Made by a program: the position numbers and the translations under genes. Source: Brevundimonas sp. (GTDB lineage: Bacteria > Pseudomonadota > Alphaproteobacteria > Caulobacterales > Caulobacteraceae). From it: a DNA stretch of 64,000 bases. The DNA is taken from the NCBI GenBank assembly GCA_003248965.1, contig QFQU01000014.1, positions 1 to 64,000 on the forward strand, read 5' to 3'. The notes beneath the pieces are model-generated. The model was not told where the DNA came from and ran no database searches. It worked only from the letters and a program-made list of their open reading frames with translations. Of this stretch, positions 26,200 through 34,949 are shown one piece after another; the first letter of the stretch is position 1, and every line of letters begins with the position of its first letter.

Positions 26200-26838
26200 G
26201 TGCAGGATCTTGTCGGCCCCGCGATCGGGACCTTGGCGCTGGTCGCGCTTGGCGGCTACCTGCTCGGCTCCATTCCTTTCGGCGTCGTCATCACCCGCGC
26301 AGCGGGCGCCGGCGACGTGCGCAACATCGGTTCGGGCAACATCGGCGCGACCAATGTGCTGAGGACCGGACGCAAGGACCTGGCCCTGGCCACTCTGCTG
26401 CTGGACGCCGGCAAGGGCGCTGTCGCCCTGCTGATCGCGCGGCATCTGTTCCACAGCGAACTGGCTGGGGCCATCGCGGGCGGCGCCGCCTTCCTGGGCC
26501 ATCTGTTTCCGTTCTGGCTGGGCTTCAAGGGTGGCAAGGGCGTGGCCACCTTCTACGGCCTTCTGCTGGCGGCGGCTTGGCCGCTGGGTCTGATGGCCGG
26601 AGCGGTCTGGCTGATCTGCGCCTTCGTTTTCCGCTATTCGTCGCTGGCGGCCCTGATCTCGGCGGCCGCCGCGCCGCTGCTGGCCCTTGCGCCCGTGGCC
26701 GCCGCCGGTCTGCCGGTGGGGCGGCCGATCCTGTTCCTGACGGTCTTCGCGGCCGTTCTGATCTGGGTGCGGCACCATCAGAACATCGCCCGTCTGTTGA
26801 AGGGCGAGGAGCCGCGCATCGGGGCCAAGAAGGCGTGA
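26200..26838 (+). CDS. plsY: acyl-phosphate:glycerol-3-phosphate acyltransferase
   Basis: A 212-residue membrane enzyme that makes lysophosphatidic acid from acyl phosphate and glycerol-3-phosphate, the first acylation of phospholipid synthesis. The three conserved loops are present: YLLGSIPFGVVITR, IGSGNIGATNVLRTGRKDLA with DAGKGA, and GHLFPFWLGFKGGKGVATF, with about five TM segments between. GTG 26200 is preceded by GGGGAG. The stop overlaps the dprA start (GTGA). Confidence 0.96.
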   Translation: MQDLVGPAIGTLALVALGGYLLGSIPFGVVITRAAGAGDVRNIGSGNIGATNVLRTGRKDLALATLLLDAGKGAVALLIARHLFHSELAGAIAGGAAFLGHLFPFWLGFKGGKGVATFYGLLLAAAWPLGLMAGAVWLICAFVFRYSSLAALISAAAAPLLALAPVAAAGLPVGRPILFLTVFAAVLIWVRHHQNIARLLKGEEPRIGAKKA

Positions 26839-27911
26839 CCCTGCCCCCGGCCGAGCGGTTCGCCCGTCTGCGGCTGGCCCGCACCGACCGAATAGGCCCC
26901 GTCGCCTTCACTCAGCTTCTGACCCGCTATGGATCGGCCGAACGCGCCCTGGCCGCCCTGCCCGATCTGGCCCGCAAGTCCGGCGCCGCCTCGGTTCCTC
27001 CCCCGGCCGAGACCGTCGAACGCGAACTTGCGGCCGGCCAGCCGATCGGCGCGCGTCTGCTTGTTCTGGGCGACCCCGATTACCCGGCGATGCTGGAAGC
27101 GCTGGACCCGCCGCCCCCGATCCTGTGGACGCGGGGACGGACCGAACTGCTGAACCGGCCGTCCGTCGCCGTCGTCGGCGCCCGCATCGCCTCGGCCGGC
27201 GGTCAGCGCATCGCCCGCGGTCTGGCCCAGCAGTTGGGACAGGCGGGCCACGTGGTGGTCTCGGGCCTGGCGCGCGGCATCGACGCCGCCGCCCACGAGG
27301 GCGCCCTGGCGACGGGGACGGTCGCGGTCCTGGGCGGCGGGGTGGACGACATCTATCCGGCTGACCACGCCGATCTCTACGCCCGCATCGCCGACCTGGG
27401 CTGCGTGGTGTCGGAAAGCCCCGTCGGAGCCCGCGCCCAGGCGCGCGACTTTCCTCGCCGGAACCGCATCATCTCAGGCCTGTCGCGCGGCGTGGTGGTG
27501 GTGGAGGCCGAAATCCGGTCCGGATCGCTGATCACCGCCCGGCTGGCGGCCGAACAGGGACGCGACGTCTTCGCCGTGCCGGGCTCGCCGCTGGATCCCC
27601 GTGCGCGCGGGCCGAACGAACTGCTGCGACAAGGCGCCGTCCTGTGCGAGGGGATCGAGGACATCGAACGGGCCTTCGACACCTTGCGCACGCTCCGCGC
27701 GCCTGCACCGCCGCCATTGATCTTCGACGAGGGCGCCGCCGACCCCGCCTTCCTGGACCGCGTGGCCGCCCTGTTGTCGCCCACGCCGACGCCGCGCGAC
27801 GAGATCGCGCGCGCCCTGGACGCCCCGGTGGGACGCGTCGCCGCCGCCCTGCTCGAGCTCAGTCTCACCGGACGCGCCGAACTGCTGCCTGGCGGTCTGG
27901 CGTCGTCTTAG
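26835..27911 (+). CDS. dprA: DNA-processing protein DprA
   Basis: A 358-residue protein that loads RecA on incoming single-stranded DNA in transformation. An N-terminal SAM-like segment (LARTDRIGPVAFTQLL) precedes the Rossmann-like DprA core: PSVAVVGARIASAGGQRIAR, VVSGLARGIDAAAHEGAL, TVAVLGGGVDDIYPADH, SESPVGARAQARDFPRRNRI and VVVEAEIRSGSLITARLAAE. The last 60 residues form the winged-helix DML1-like domain (PTPRDEIARALDAPVGRVAA). GTG 26835 overlaps the plsY stop. The frame stays open upstream through plsY but is not conserved there. Confidence 0.95.
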   Translation: MTLPPAERFARLRLARTDRIGPVAFTQLLTRYGSAERALAALPDLARKSGAASVPPPAETVERELAAGQPIGARLLVLGDPDYPAMLEALDPPPPILWTRGRTELLNRPSVAVVGARIASAGGQRIARGLAQQLGQAGHVVVSGLARGIDAAAHEGALATGTVAVLGGGVDDIYPADHADLYARIADLGCVVSESPVGARAQARDFPRRNRIISGLSRGVVVVEAEIRSGSLITARLAAEQGRDVFAVPGSPLDPRARGPNELLRQGAVLCEGIEDIERAFDTLRTLRAPAPPPLIFDEGAADPAFLDRVAALLSPTPTPRDEIARALDAPVGRVAAALLELSLTGRAELLPGGLASS

Positions 27912-28096
27912 CTCCGCTCCTGCGGCCTTGCGGCGATTTCGGCGGCCTGGTCCAGCTTGCCCGCCAGGTCCTCGTCGCCGTCGCCTCGCGCCATTCGCGC
28001 CAGCTCCAGCGCCATGGCGCCGATATATTCGCGTGTCAGAAACGCGCCCCGGTCCGACGGGGGCGGTTGTTTGGACCCTGGCATGGCCGATCGCAT
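27908..28096 (-). CDS. small conserved protein of unknown function
   Basis: A 62-residue protein. After a polar start, the core REYIGAMALELARMARGDGD plus LAGKLDQAAEIAA predicts two amphipathic helices; proteins with this core are widespread next to dprA/topA in alphaproteobacteria as far as I recall. I chose ATG 28096 because GGGAGAG lies 8 bases upstream; ATG 28084 and 28123 are alternatives. It converges on dprA and overlaps its last 4 bases. No catalytic residues are seen. It may bind another protein, but nothing in the sequence says which. Confidence 0.6.
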   Translation of the reverse strand: MRSAMPGSKQPPPSDRGAFLTREYIGAMALELARMARGDGDEDLAGKLDQAAEIAARPQERS

Positions 28097-28237
28097 CGCT
28101 GAGACTCTCCCTACACACCACAATCTATGCGGGCATAGCAGGGAAATTCAACTACCTTTCCGGGTCCTTTGCAGCCGACGATTGACACGCGGCCCTGCTC
28201 CAACCACGTTCGCGCCCCTTCCCGAGACCGGACTGAC

Positions 28238-30868
28238 ATGAACCTCGTCATCGTCGAGAGCCCCGCAAAGGCCAAGACCATCAACAAGTACCTGGGCTCG
28301 GACTATGAGGTCCTGGCCTCGTACGGCCACGTCCGCGACCTGCCGTCCAAGGATGGTTCGGTCCTGCCCGACGACGACTTCGCCATGCACTGGGAGGCCG
28401 ACGCCAAGGGCGCCAAACGTCTGTCGGAAATCGCCGAGGCCGCCAAGCGCGCCGACCGCGTCATCCTAGCCACCGACCCCGACCGCGAAGGGGAAGCGAT
28501 CAGCTGGCACGTCCTCGAGGTGCTCAAGAAGAAGCGTGCGCTGAAGGACACGCCCGTCGAACGCGTCACCTTCAACGCCATCACCAAATCCGCCGTGCTG
28601 GAGGCCATGGCCAATCCGCGCCAGTTGGATATGGAGCTGGTCGACGCCTATCTGGCCCGTCGCGCGCTGGACTATCTGGTGGGCTTCACCCTGTCGCCGG
28701 TGCTGTGGCGCAAGCTGCCGGGCGCGCGTTCGGCCGGGCGTGTGCAGTCGGTCGCCCTTCGCATCGTCGTCGATCGCGAAATGGAGATCGAGAAGTTCAA
28801 GCCTCAGGAATACTGGTCCATCGAGGCCGACCTGAACGCCGACAGCCCGCCCTTCACCGCCCGTCTGGTCAAGCATGCCGGCAAGCGCGTCCAGCGCCTG
28901 GACATCAAGGACGAGGCCACCGCCTCGGCCGCCCGCGCCGCCATCCAGGCGGGCGACTTCACCATCAATTCGATCGAGAAGAAGCCGGTCCGGCGCAATC
29001 CGGCCCCGCCCTTCACCACCTCGACCCTGCAGCAGGAAGCCGCGCGCAAGCTGGGATTCACCGCCCAGCGCACCATGCAGGCGGCGCAGAAGCTGTACGA
29101 AGGCATCGACGAGACCGGCGGTCTGATCACCTATATGCGGACCGACGGCGTGTCCGTCAGCCCCGAGGGCCTGGCCCAGGCGCGCGAGGTGATCGGCAAG
29201 GAATACGGCCCCGCCTATGTCCCCTCCGAGCCGCGCTTCTACAAGGTCAAGGCCAAGAACGCCCAGGAAGCGCACGAAGCGATCCGCCCGACCAACATGG
29301 CGCGCCATCCCGATTCCGTGCGCCTCGATTCGGATCTTCAGCGCCTCTATGAACTGATCTGGAAACGGATGGTCGCCTCACAGATGGAGGCGGCCCGCAT
29401 GGACCGCACCACCGTCGACATCGAGACTTCCGACGGCCAGACCGGCCTGCGCGCCACCGGCCAGGTCGTCACCTTCGACGGCTTTTTGGCCGTCTATGAG
29501 GAAGGCCGCGACGAGAAGCAGAAGGGCGCGGAAGGCGACGAGGGCGAGGACGACACCAGCCGCCTGCCCGCCCTGAAGGAAGGCGCCAAGGCCAAGGTCG
29601 ACGCCGTGCGCGCCGACCAGCATTTCACCGAACCGCCCCCGCGCTATTCGGAAGCCACTCTGGTCAAGAAGCTCGAAGAGCTAGGCATCGGCCGCCCCTC
29701 GACCTACGCCTCGACCCTGTCGACCCTGCGCGACCGCGAATACGTCCGCGTCGACAAGAACCGCTTCTATCCCGAGGACAAGGGACGGCTGGTCACGGCC
29801 TTCCTGGAGCAGTTCTTCCGGAAGTGGGTCGAGTATGATTTCACCGCGGCCCTTGAGACCCAGTTGGACGAGGTCTCGGCCGGCGAACTGAACTGGAAGG
29901 TGCTGCTGCGCCAGTTCTGGCAGGACTTCCACGCCGCCACCCAGGCCGCCGGCGAGCTTCGCACCACCGCCATTCTGGACGCCCTGAACGAAAGCCTGGG
30001 CGCCCACATCTTCCCGGACAAGGGCGACGGCTCCGACCCGCGCGAATGCCCCCTGTGCCATCAGGGCCAGCTTAGCCTGAAGACCAGCCGTTTCGGCGCC
30101 TTCATCGGCTGCTCGCGCTATCCCGACTGCAAATACACGCGCCCCGTCGCCAGCCCCTCGGCCGAGGACGGATCGGCGGAAAGCGGCGACCGCGAACTGG
30201 GCGTCGATCCGGCGACCGGCCAGCCGGTGCAGTTGAAGATCGGCCGTTTCGGCCCCTATGTCGAAATCGCGCCGCCGGACGGAGAGAAGCCGAAACGCTC
30301 TTCCCTGCCCAAGGGCTGGTCGCCAGCGTCCCTGGACCTGGACCGTGCGCTGAAGCTGCTGTCCCTGCCGCGCCAGGTGGGCGTCCACCCCGAGGACGGC
30401 AAGACGATCAGCGCGGGTCTCGGACGCTACGGTCCCTTCATCCTGCACGACGGAACCTACGCCAATGTGTCGGATATCGAAGAGGTGTTCGACATCGGCC
30501 TGAACCGCGCCGTCGCCCTGCTGGCTGAAAAGCGCGCCGGCGGCGGTCGTGGACGCGGCGCGGCGACGACTCCGCTGAAGGACCTGGGCGCCCATCCGGA
30601 GACGGGCGAGCCGATCCACGTCATGGCCGGCCGCTTCGGCCCCTATGTGAAGTCGGGCAAGATCAACGCCACCCTGCCCAAGGGAACAGCGCCGGAAGAC
30701 CTGACGCTGGAAGACGCCCTGCCCCTGCTGGCCGCCAAGGCTGGCGCCGCGCCCAAGAAGAAGGCCCCGGCCAAAAAGACGGCTGCGCCCAAGAAGGCCG
30801 CCGCCAAATCGACGACCAAGAAGCCCGCTGCGAAGAAGGCGACCGCCAAGAAGACGGCCGCCGAATAG
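28238..30868 (+). CDS. topA: DNA topoisomerase I
   Basis: An 876-residue type IA topoisomerase that relaxes negative supercoils through a 5'-phosphotyrosine link. The TOPRIM domain starts NLVIVESPAKAKTINKYLGS and has LATDPDREGEAISWH; the catalytic Tyr is in GGLITYMRTDGVSVS; a zinc-ribbon follows near residue 605 (CPLCHQGQLSLKTSRFGAFI then CSRYPDC). Three topoisomerase repeat units with GRFGPYV/GRYGPFI follow. The last 45 residues are a Lys/Ala/Pro tail (KKKAPAKKTAAPKKAAAK), histone H1-like, common in Caulobacterales and probably DNA-binding. ATG 28238 is the conserved start. Confidence 0.97.
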   Translation: MNLVIVESPAKAKTINKYLGSDYEVLASYGHVRDLPSKDGSVLPDDDFAMHWEADAKGAKRLSEIAEAAKRADRVILATDPDREGEAISWHVLEVLKKKRALKDTPVERVTFNAITKSAVLEAMANPRQLDMELVDAYLARRALDYLVGFTLSPVLWRKLPGARSAGRVQSVALRIVVDREMEIEKFKPQEYWSIEADLNADSPPFTARLVKHAGKRVQRLDIKDEATASAARAAIQAGDFTINSIEKKPVRRNPAPPFTTSTLQQEAARKLGFTAQRTMQAAQKLYEGIDETGGLITYMRTDGVSVSPEGLAQAREVIGKEYGPAYVPSEPRFYKVKAKNAQEAHEAIRPTNMARHPDSVRLDSDLQRLYELIWKRMVASQMEAARMDRTTVDIETSDGQTGLRATGQVVTFDGFLAVYEEGRDEKQKGAEGDEGEDDTSRLPALKEGAKAKVDAVRADQHFTEPPPRYSEATLVKKLEELGIGRPSTYASTLSTLRDREYVRVDKNRFYPEDKGRLVTAFLEQFFRKWVEYDFTAALETQLDEVSAGELNWKVLLRQFWQDFHAATQAAGELRTTAILDALNESLGAHIFPDKGDGSDPRECPLCHQGQLSLKTSRFGAFIGCSRYPDCKYTRPVASPSAEDGSAESGDRELGVDPATGQPVQLKIGRFGPYVEIAPPDGEKPKRSSLPKGWSPASLDLDRALKLLSLPRQVGVHPEDGKTISAGLGRYGPFILHDGTYANVSDIEEVFDIGLNRAVALLAEKRAGGGRGRGAATTPLKDLGAHPETGEPIHVMAGRFGPYVKSGKINATLPKGTAPEDLTLEDALPLLAAKAGAAPKKKAPAKKTAAPKKAAAKSTTKKPAAKKATAKKTAAE

Positions 30869-30877
30869 CTCGAAGGC

Positions 30878-31777
30878 TCAGCCGGCCCAGTTCGGTTTGC
30901 GCTTGTCCAGGAAGGCCCGCACGCCTTCCTGGCCCTCGGGCGAAACGCGCGCGCGGGCGATGCGGCGGGCGGTGTCGTCCAGCAGGCCACTGTCGATCTT
31001 GTGCTGGGCTATGTCGTTGACCAGGCGTTTGGCGTCGCCCATGGCGCCCGGCGCATTGCCCACCAGACTGTCGGTCAGCATGCCGATAAAGTCGTCAACC
31101 GATCCTTCCGGCAGGATCAGGTCGATCAGCCCGATGCGCGCCGCATAGTCGGCGTCGAAGGCGTTGCCGGTCAGGAACAGCTGCCGCGCGCGCCGCGCGC
31201 CGATCGCCTCGATCACATAGGGTGCGATGGTCGCCGGAATCAGACCCAGCTTGACCTCGGAGAAGGCGAAGCGCGCGCCCTCGACCGCCACGGCCATGTC
31301 GCAGGCGGCGACGATGCCGACCCCTCCCCCCATGGCCGCGCCCTCGACCAGGGCGACCGTCAGGGCCGGCACGTCGTGCAGGGCCTTCAGCATCCGCGCC
31401 AGGCCCAGGGCGTCATCGCGATTGTCGGCCTCCGACCAGTCGGCGGCGTCGCGCATCCAGCCCAGGTCGGCGCCGGCGCTGAACATGCCGCCTGCACCCC
31501 GCACGAAGACCGCCCGCACCTTGTCGGCGCCGTGCAGGGTCTCGAACGCCTCATGCAGGGCGCCGATGGTCGCCGCGTCGAAGGCGTTCTTCTTCTGGGG
31601 CCGGTTGATGGTGACGAAGACCACCCCGTACACCGTCGAGTCGATCCGCACCAGATCGTCGTTCGCATCTGGCGCCGGATCGGCGACCAGCGGATGGGCG
31701 ATGCGGTTGATCTCCGCCGCCTCGGCGTCGGTGATGTCCAGGGTGTTCAACTCGGCCTCGGTCGGGGTGTCGGTCAT
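30878..31777 (-). CDS. liuC: enoyl-CoA hydratase/isomerase family protein (methylglutaconyl-CoA hydratase-like)
   Basis: A 299-residue crotonase-fold enzyme. After an acidic extension of about 45 residues, the core begins VFVTINRPQKKNAFDAATI; oxyanion-hole and active-site segments are MFSAGADLGWM and VEGAAMGGGVGIVAACDMAV, with FAFSEVKLGLIPATIAPYVI after them. The YVI segment and the position directly after a methylcrotonyl-CoA carboxylase-type beta gene (58 bp) suggest methylglutaconyl-CoA hydratase of leucine breakdown (liuC), but crotonase specificity is hard to read from sequence. The usual carboxylase alpha gene (liuD) does not follow; topA is convergent 9 bp away. Confidence 0.72.
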   Translation of the reverse strand: MTDTPTEAELNTLDITDAEAAEINRIAHPLVADPAPDANDDLVRIDSTVYGVVFVTINRPQKKNAFDAATIGALHEAFETLHGADKVRAVFVRGAGGMFSAGADLGWMRDAADWSEADNRDDALGLARMLKALHDVPALTVALVEGAAMGGGVGIVAACDMAVAVEGARFAFSEVKLGLIPATIAPYVIEAIGARRARQLFLTGNAFDADYAARIGLIDLILPEGSVDDFIGMLTDSLVGNAPGAMGDAKRLVNDIAQHKIDSGLLDDTARRIARARVSPEGQEGVRAFLDKRKPNWAG

Positions 31778-31835
31778 TCGGCGGGTCCTTTCGAGGGCTC
31801 AACGTCTGGAGGAAAAGAAGGCTTCAGCCGTTCCG

Positions 31836-33428
31836 CTACATCCGGAACACGCCGAAGGTGGTGTCCGGGATCGGGGCGTTCAGGCTGGCGCTGATGGCCA
31901 GGCCCAGCACGTCGCGGGTCTGGGCCGGGTCGATGACGCCGTCGTCCCACAGGCGGGCGGTGGCGTAATAGGGGTTGCCCTCGTCCTCGTATTTCTGTCG
32001 GATCGGCGCCTTGAAGGCCTCGGCCTCTTCCGGGCTCCAGGTATCCGCATCGCGGTGGACGGTGGCCAGGACGCTGGCCGCCTGCTCGCCACCCATCACG
32101 CTGATCCGGCTGTTCGGCCAGGTGAACAGGAAGCGCGGCGAATAGGCCCGTCCGCACATGCCATAGTTCCCGGCGCCGAAGCTGCCGCCGATCAGGACGG
32201 TGAACTTGGGAACCTCGGCCGAGGCCACCGCCGTCACCAGCTTGGCGCCGTCCTTGGCGATGCCGCCCGCCTCATATTTGCCGCCGACCATGAAGCCCGA
32301 GATGTTCTGCAGGAAGACCAGCGGAATCTTGCGCTTGCAGGCCAGTTCGATGAAGTGCGCGCCCTTCTGGGCGCTTTCTGAGAACAGCACGCCGTTGTTG
32401 GCCAGAATGGCGACCGGGTAGCCCCAGATGCGGGCGAAACCGCACACCAGGGTCGTGCCGTACAGGGCCTTGAACTCATCGAACTCGGACCCGTCCACCA
32501 CGCGGGCGATGACCTCGCGCACATCATAGGGGGCGCGCACGTCGTCGGGAATCAGGCCGTACAGTTCATCGGCGTCGAAGGCGGGCGCCTTTGGCTCGCG
32601 CACGTCCAGCGGCATCGGCTTGGTGGTGTTCAGATTGGCGACGATGGCGCGCACGATCTCCAGCGCGTGCTCGTCGTTCTCGGCCACGTGATCGACGACG
32701 CCCGACTTGCGGCCGTGGGTCTCGGCCCCGCCCAGCTCCTCGGCCGAAATGACCTCGCCCGTCGCCGCCTTCACCAGCGGCGGCCCGGCCAGGAAGATGG
32801 TGCCCTGATTGCGCACGATCACCGTCTCGTCCGACATGGCGGGGACATAGGCGCCGCCCGCCGTGCAGCTTCCCATCACACAGGCGATCTGGGCGATGCC
32901 GCGTGCGCTCATCCGCGCCTGATTGAAGAAGATGCGGCCGAAATGGTCGCGGTCGGGAAACACCTCGGCCTGGTGCGGCAGGTTCGCGCCGCCGGAATCC
33001 ACCAGATACACACAGGGCAAATGGTTCTGCTCGGCGATCTCCTGGGCGCGCAGGTGCTTCTTCACCGTCATCGGGAAATAGGCGCCGCCCTTCACCGTCG
33101 GGTCGTTGGCGACGATCATCACCTCGCGGCCAGACACACGGCCCACGCCCGCGATGACGCCCGCGCCCGGCGCTTCGCCGCCATACATCCCGCCCGCCGC
33201 CAGTTGCCCGACCTCAAGGAAGGGCGAACCGGGGTCCAGCAGCCGTTCGACCCTGTCGCGCGGCAGCAGCTTGCCCCGCGCCACATGCCGCTCACGCGAC
33301 TTGTCGGACCCGCCGCGCGCCGCCTTGGCCACATGGTCGCGCAACTCCGCGACCAGGGCGCTGTTGTGCGCGTGCAGGGACTTGAATTGCGGGCTTTGCG
33401 GATCGACCGCTGATGTCAGCTTCGGCAT
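31836..33428 (-). CDS. liuB: acyl-CoA carboxylase beta subunit (methylcrotonyl-CoA carboxylase type)
   Basis: A 530-residue carboxyltransferase subunit that moves CO2 from biotin to an acyl-CoA, probably 3-methylcrotonyl-CoA. Family marks: RGKLLPRDRVERLLDPGSPF near residue 50, NDPTVKGGAYFPMTVKKHLR, YLVDSGGANLPHQAEVFPD, MGSCTAGGAYVPAMSDE, and in the C-terminal half FLQNISGFMVGGKYEAGGIA and GSFGAGNYGMCGRAYSPRF. The MVGGKYE/MCGRAY wording is typical of MCC beta chains rather than propionyl-CoA carboxylase. No alpha (biotin) subunit gene is within the window, so the partner is encoded elsewhere. Confidence 0.85.
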   Translation of the reverse strand: MPKLTSAVDPQSPQFKSLHAHNSALVAELRDHVAKAARGGSDKSRERHVARGKLLPRDRVERLLDPGSPFLEVGQLAAGGMYGGEAPGAGVIAGVGRVSGREVMIVANDPTVKGGAYFPMTVKKHLRAQEIAEQNHLPCVYLVDSGGANLPHQAEVFPDRDHFGRIFFNQARMSARGIAQIACVMGSCTAGGAYVPAMSDETVIVRNQGTIFLAGPPLVKAATGEVISAEELGGAETHGRKSGVVDHVAENDEHALEIVRAIVANLNTTKPMPLDVREPKAPAFDADELYGLIPDDVRAPYDVREVIARVVDGSEFDEFKALYGTTLVCGFARIWGYPVAILANNGVLFSESAQKGAHFIELACKRKIPLVFLQNISGFMVGGKYEAGGIAKDGAKLVTAVASAEVPKFTVLIGGSFGAGNYGMCGRAYSPRFLFTWPNSRISVMGGEQAASVLATVHRDADTWSPEEAEAFKAPIRQKYEDEGNPYYATARLWDDGVIDPAQTRDVLGLAISASLNAPIPDTTFGVFRM

Positions 33429-33667
33429 GGGATTGGTTTAGGCGGGCTGGTCCAACCTCACAAGCACCTCGCCCTACCCGGCGCGGGAAGGGAGAAGCGT
33501 TGCGCCGCGCGCCCTTTTCGCCTATAGGCCCCGCCTTTCCAGGGCTTCGGTCCTGTCGCGGAACGCCAAAGGGTTGGACAGTCGGTCCCGCCGCCGCGCC
33601 AGGAGCCATCGTGGAGATCGACTTACCCGGTCGTTTCCGCGCCGACGCCCACAAGGGAGACTACCGC

Positions 33668-34054
33668 ATGGCTCTTTACGAGCACACGGTCATGACGCGC
33701 CAGGACATCTCGGCGCAACAGGCCGAAGCGCTGAATGACACCATCAAGGATCTGATCGTCGCCGGTGGCGGCTCGGTCGCCAAGATCGAATACTGGGGTC
33801 TGCGCAACCTGACCTACCGCGTGAAGAAGAACCGCAAGGCTCACTATTCGCTGCTGGCCGTCGACGCCCCTCCGGCCGCCATGGCCGAAGTCGAGCGTCA
33901 GCTGGGCATCAACGAAGACGTGCTGCGCTGGCTGACCGTCCGCGTCGAGGAACTCGACCTGGAGCTGTCGCCTCTGCTGGCCCGCCGCGAGCGTGAACGC
34001 GAGCGTGAGCGTGAGCGCGCCCCGCGCGAAGACGCCCCCGCCGACGCCGAATAA
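33668..34054 (+). CDS. rpsF: 30S ribosomal protein S6
   Basis: A 128-residue small-subunit protein that binds the central domain of 16S rRNA with S18. The S6 fold is shown by YEHTVMTRQDISAQQAEALN, KIEYWGLRNLTYRVKKNRKA and HYSLLAVDAPPAAMAEVERQ. The C-terminal tail is charged with an Arg/Glu alternation (ERERERERERER) and DAPADAE. ATG 33668 follows GGGAGA. It heads the rpsF-rpsR-rplI operon. The 130-bp leader before it is GC-rich and could hold the S6:S18 autoregulatory motif; I could not confirm it by eye. Confidence 0.96.
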   Translation: MALYEHTVMTRQDISAQQAEALNDTIKDLIVAGGGSVAKIEYWGLRNLTYRVKKNRKAHYSLLAVDAPPAAMAEVERQLGINEDVLRWLTVRVEELDLELSPLLARRERERERERERAPREDAPADAE

Positions 34055-34066
34055 GGAACCCGGATC

Positions 34067-34297
34067 ATGACCGATACAACCGCCCCGACCCCGGGCGCCC
34101 CGGCCGGCTCCGGCTCTGCCGGCCGCCGCCCCTTCTATCGCCGCCGCAAGGTCTGCCCGTTCTCGGGCGCCAATGCGCCGAAGATCGACTACAAGGACGT
34201 GAAGCTGCTGCAGCGTTACGTCTCCGAACGCGGCAAGATCGTGCCTTCGCGCAGCCCGCTATCTGGCCCTCCTGCCGTACGTGGTGAAGTAAGATGA
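34067..34297 (+). pseudogene. rpsR: 30S ribosomal protein S18, internal out-of-frame deletion
   Basis: The first 62 codons are normal S18: RRPFYRRRKVCPFSGANAPK, KIDYKDVKLLQRYVSERGKI and VPSR. Family members then continue with about 20 residues (start ITAVSAKKQRE) and end in LALLPYVVK. Here the frame changes at about 34253 to SPLSGPPAVRGEVR and stops at 34295-34297. The proper end is still present in another frame: 34257-34292 reads RYLALLPYVVK and a TAA stop, one base before the rplI start. So roughly 53 bp, not a multiple of three, seem to be missing at 34253/34254. S18 is normally essential and single-copy, so this is either an assembly error or a striking lesion. Confidence 0.85.
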
Positions 34298-34878
34298 AGG
34301 TCGTTCTGCTGGAACGCGTCGATAATCTCGGCGCCATCGGCGACGTCGTCACTGTCAAGGACGGCTTCGCCCGCAACTTCCTTCTGCCGCGCGACAAGGC
34401 CCGCCGGGCCACCGCCGCCAACCTGAAGGCGTTCGAACTCGACCGCGCCGCCATCGAGCAGCGCAACGAGAAGAACAAGTCCGATGCTCAGAAGGTCGCC
34501 GACAAGATCGACGGCCAGACCTACATCATGATCCGTCAGGCTGGCGAAACCGGCCAGCTGTACGGATCGGTCGCCGGCCGCGACGTCGCCGAAGCCATTC
34601 AGGCTGAAGGCGGCAAGGTCGAGCGCTCGCAGGTCGTCCTGAACACGGCGATCAAGACCCTGGGCGTCCACGAAGTGCCGGTTCGCCTGCACGCCGAGGT
34701 CCGCGCCACGGTCAAGATCAACATCGCCCGTTCGATGGATGAGGCCGAGCGCCAAGCCAAGGGCGAAGACGTGATCCGCAGCCAGTTCGACGATGAGCGC
34801 CAGGCCGCCGAGCAATCGGCCCAGGAGCTGATCGAAGGCGGCGCCGGTCAACAGGAAGGCTTCGGCGACGAAGCCTGA
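34294..34878 (+). CDS. rplI: 50S ribosomal protein L9
   Basis: A 194-residue protein that binds 23S rRNA near the L1 stalk. The N-terminal domain reads MKVVLLERVDNLGAIGDVVT with VKDGFARNFLLPRDKARRAT; the long linker helix follows, and the C-terminal domain has GETGQLYGSVAGRDVAEAI and LGVHEVPVRLHAEV. It is about 45 residues longer than E. coli L9 because of a Glu/Gln-rich tail, common in alphaproteobacteria. Last gene of the rpsF operon, followed by a terminator. Confidence 0.96.
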   Translation: MKVVLLERVDNLGAIGDVVTVKDGFARNFLLPRDKARRATAANLKAFELDRAAIEQRNEKNKSDAQKVADKIDGQTYIMIRQAGETGQLYGSVAGRDVAEAIQAEGGKVERSQVVLNTAIKTLGVHEVPVRLHAEVRATVKINIARSMDEAERQAKGEDVIRSQFDDERQAAEQSAQELIEGGAGQQEGFGDEA

Positions 34879-34918
34879 TCCTGACCCTGCCCTCTGGCCG
34901 GATCGGTGAAGACATCGA

Positions 34919-34949
34919 GGGCGCGTTCCGCAAGGGACGCGCCCTTTTT
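34919..34949 (+). terminator. rho-independent terminator of the rpsF-rpsR-rplI operon
   Basis: GGGCGCGT / ACGCGCCC form an 8-bp stem, with TCC/GGG able to extend it inwards, followed by TTTTT. Confidence 0.85.

Noticed and set aside
33541..33667. S6:S18 autoregulatory RNA motif in the rpsF leader
   Set aside because: The leader is GC-rich and suggestive, but I could not match the conserved bulge and hairpin by eye. A covariance search would decide.
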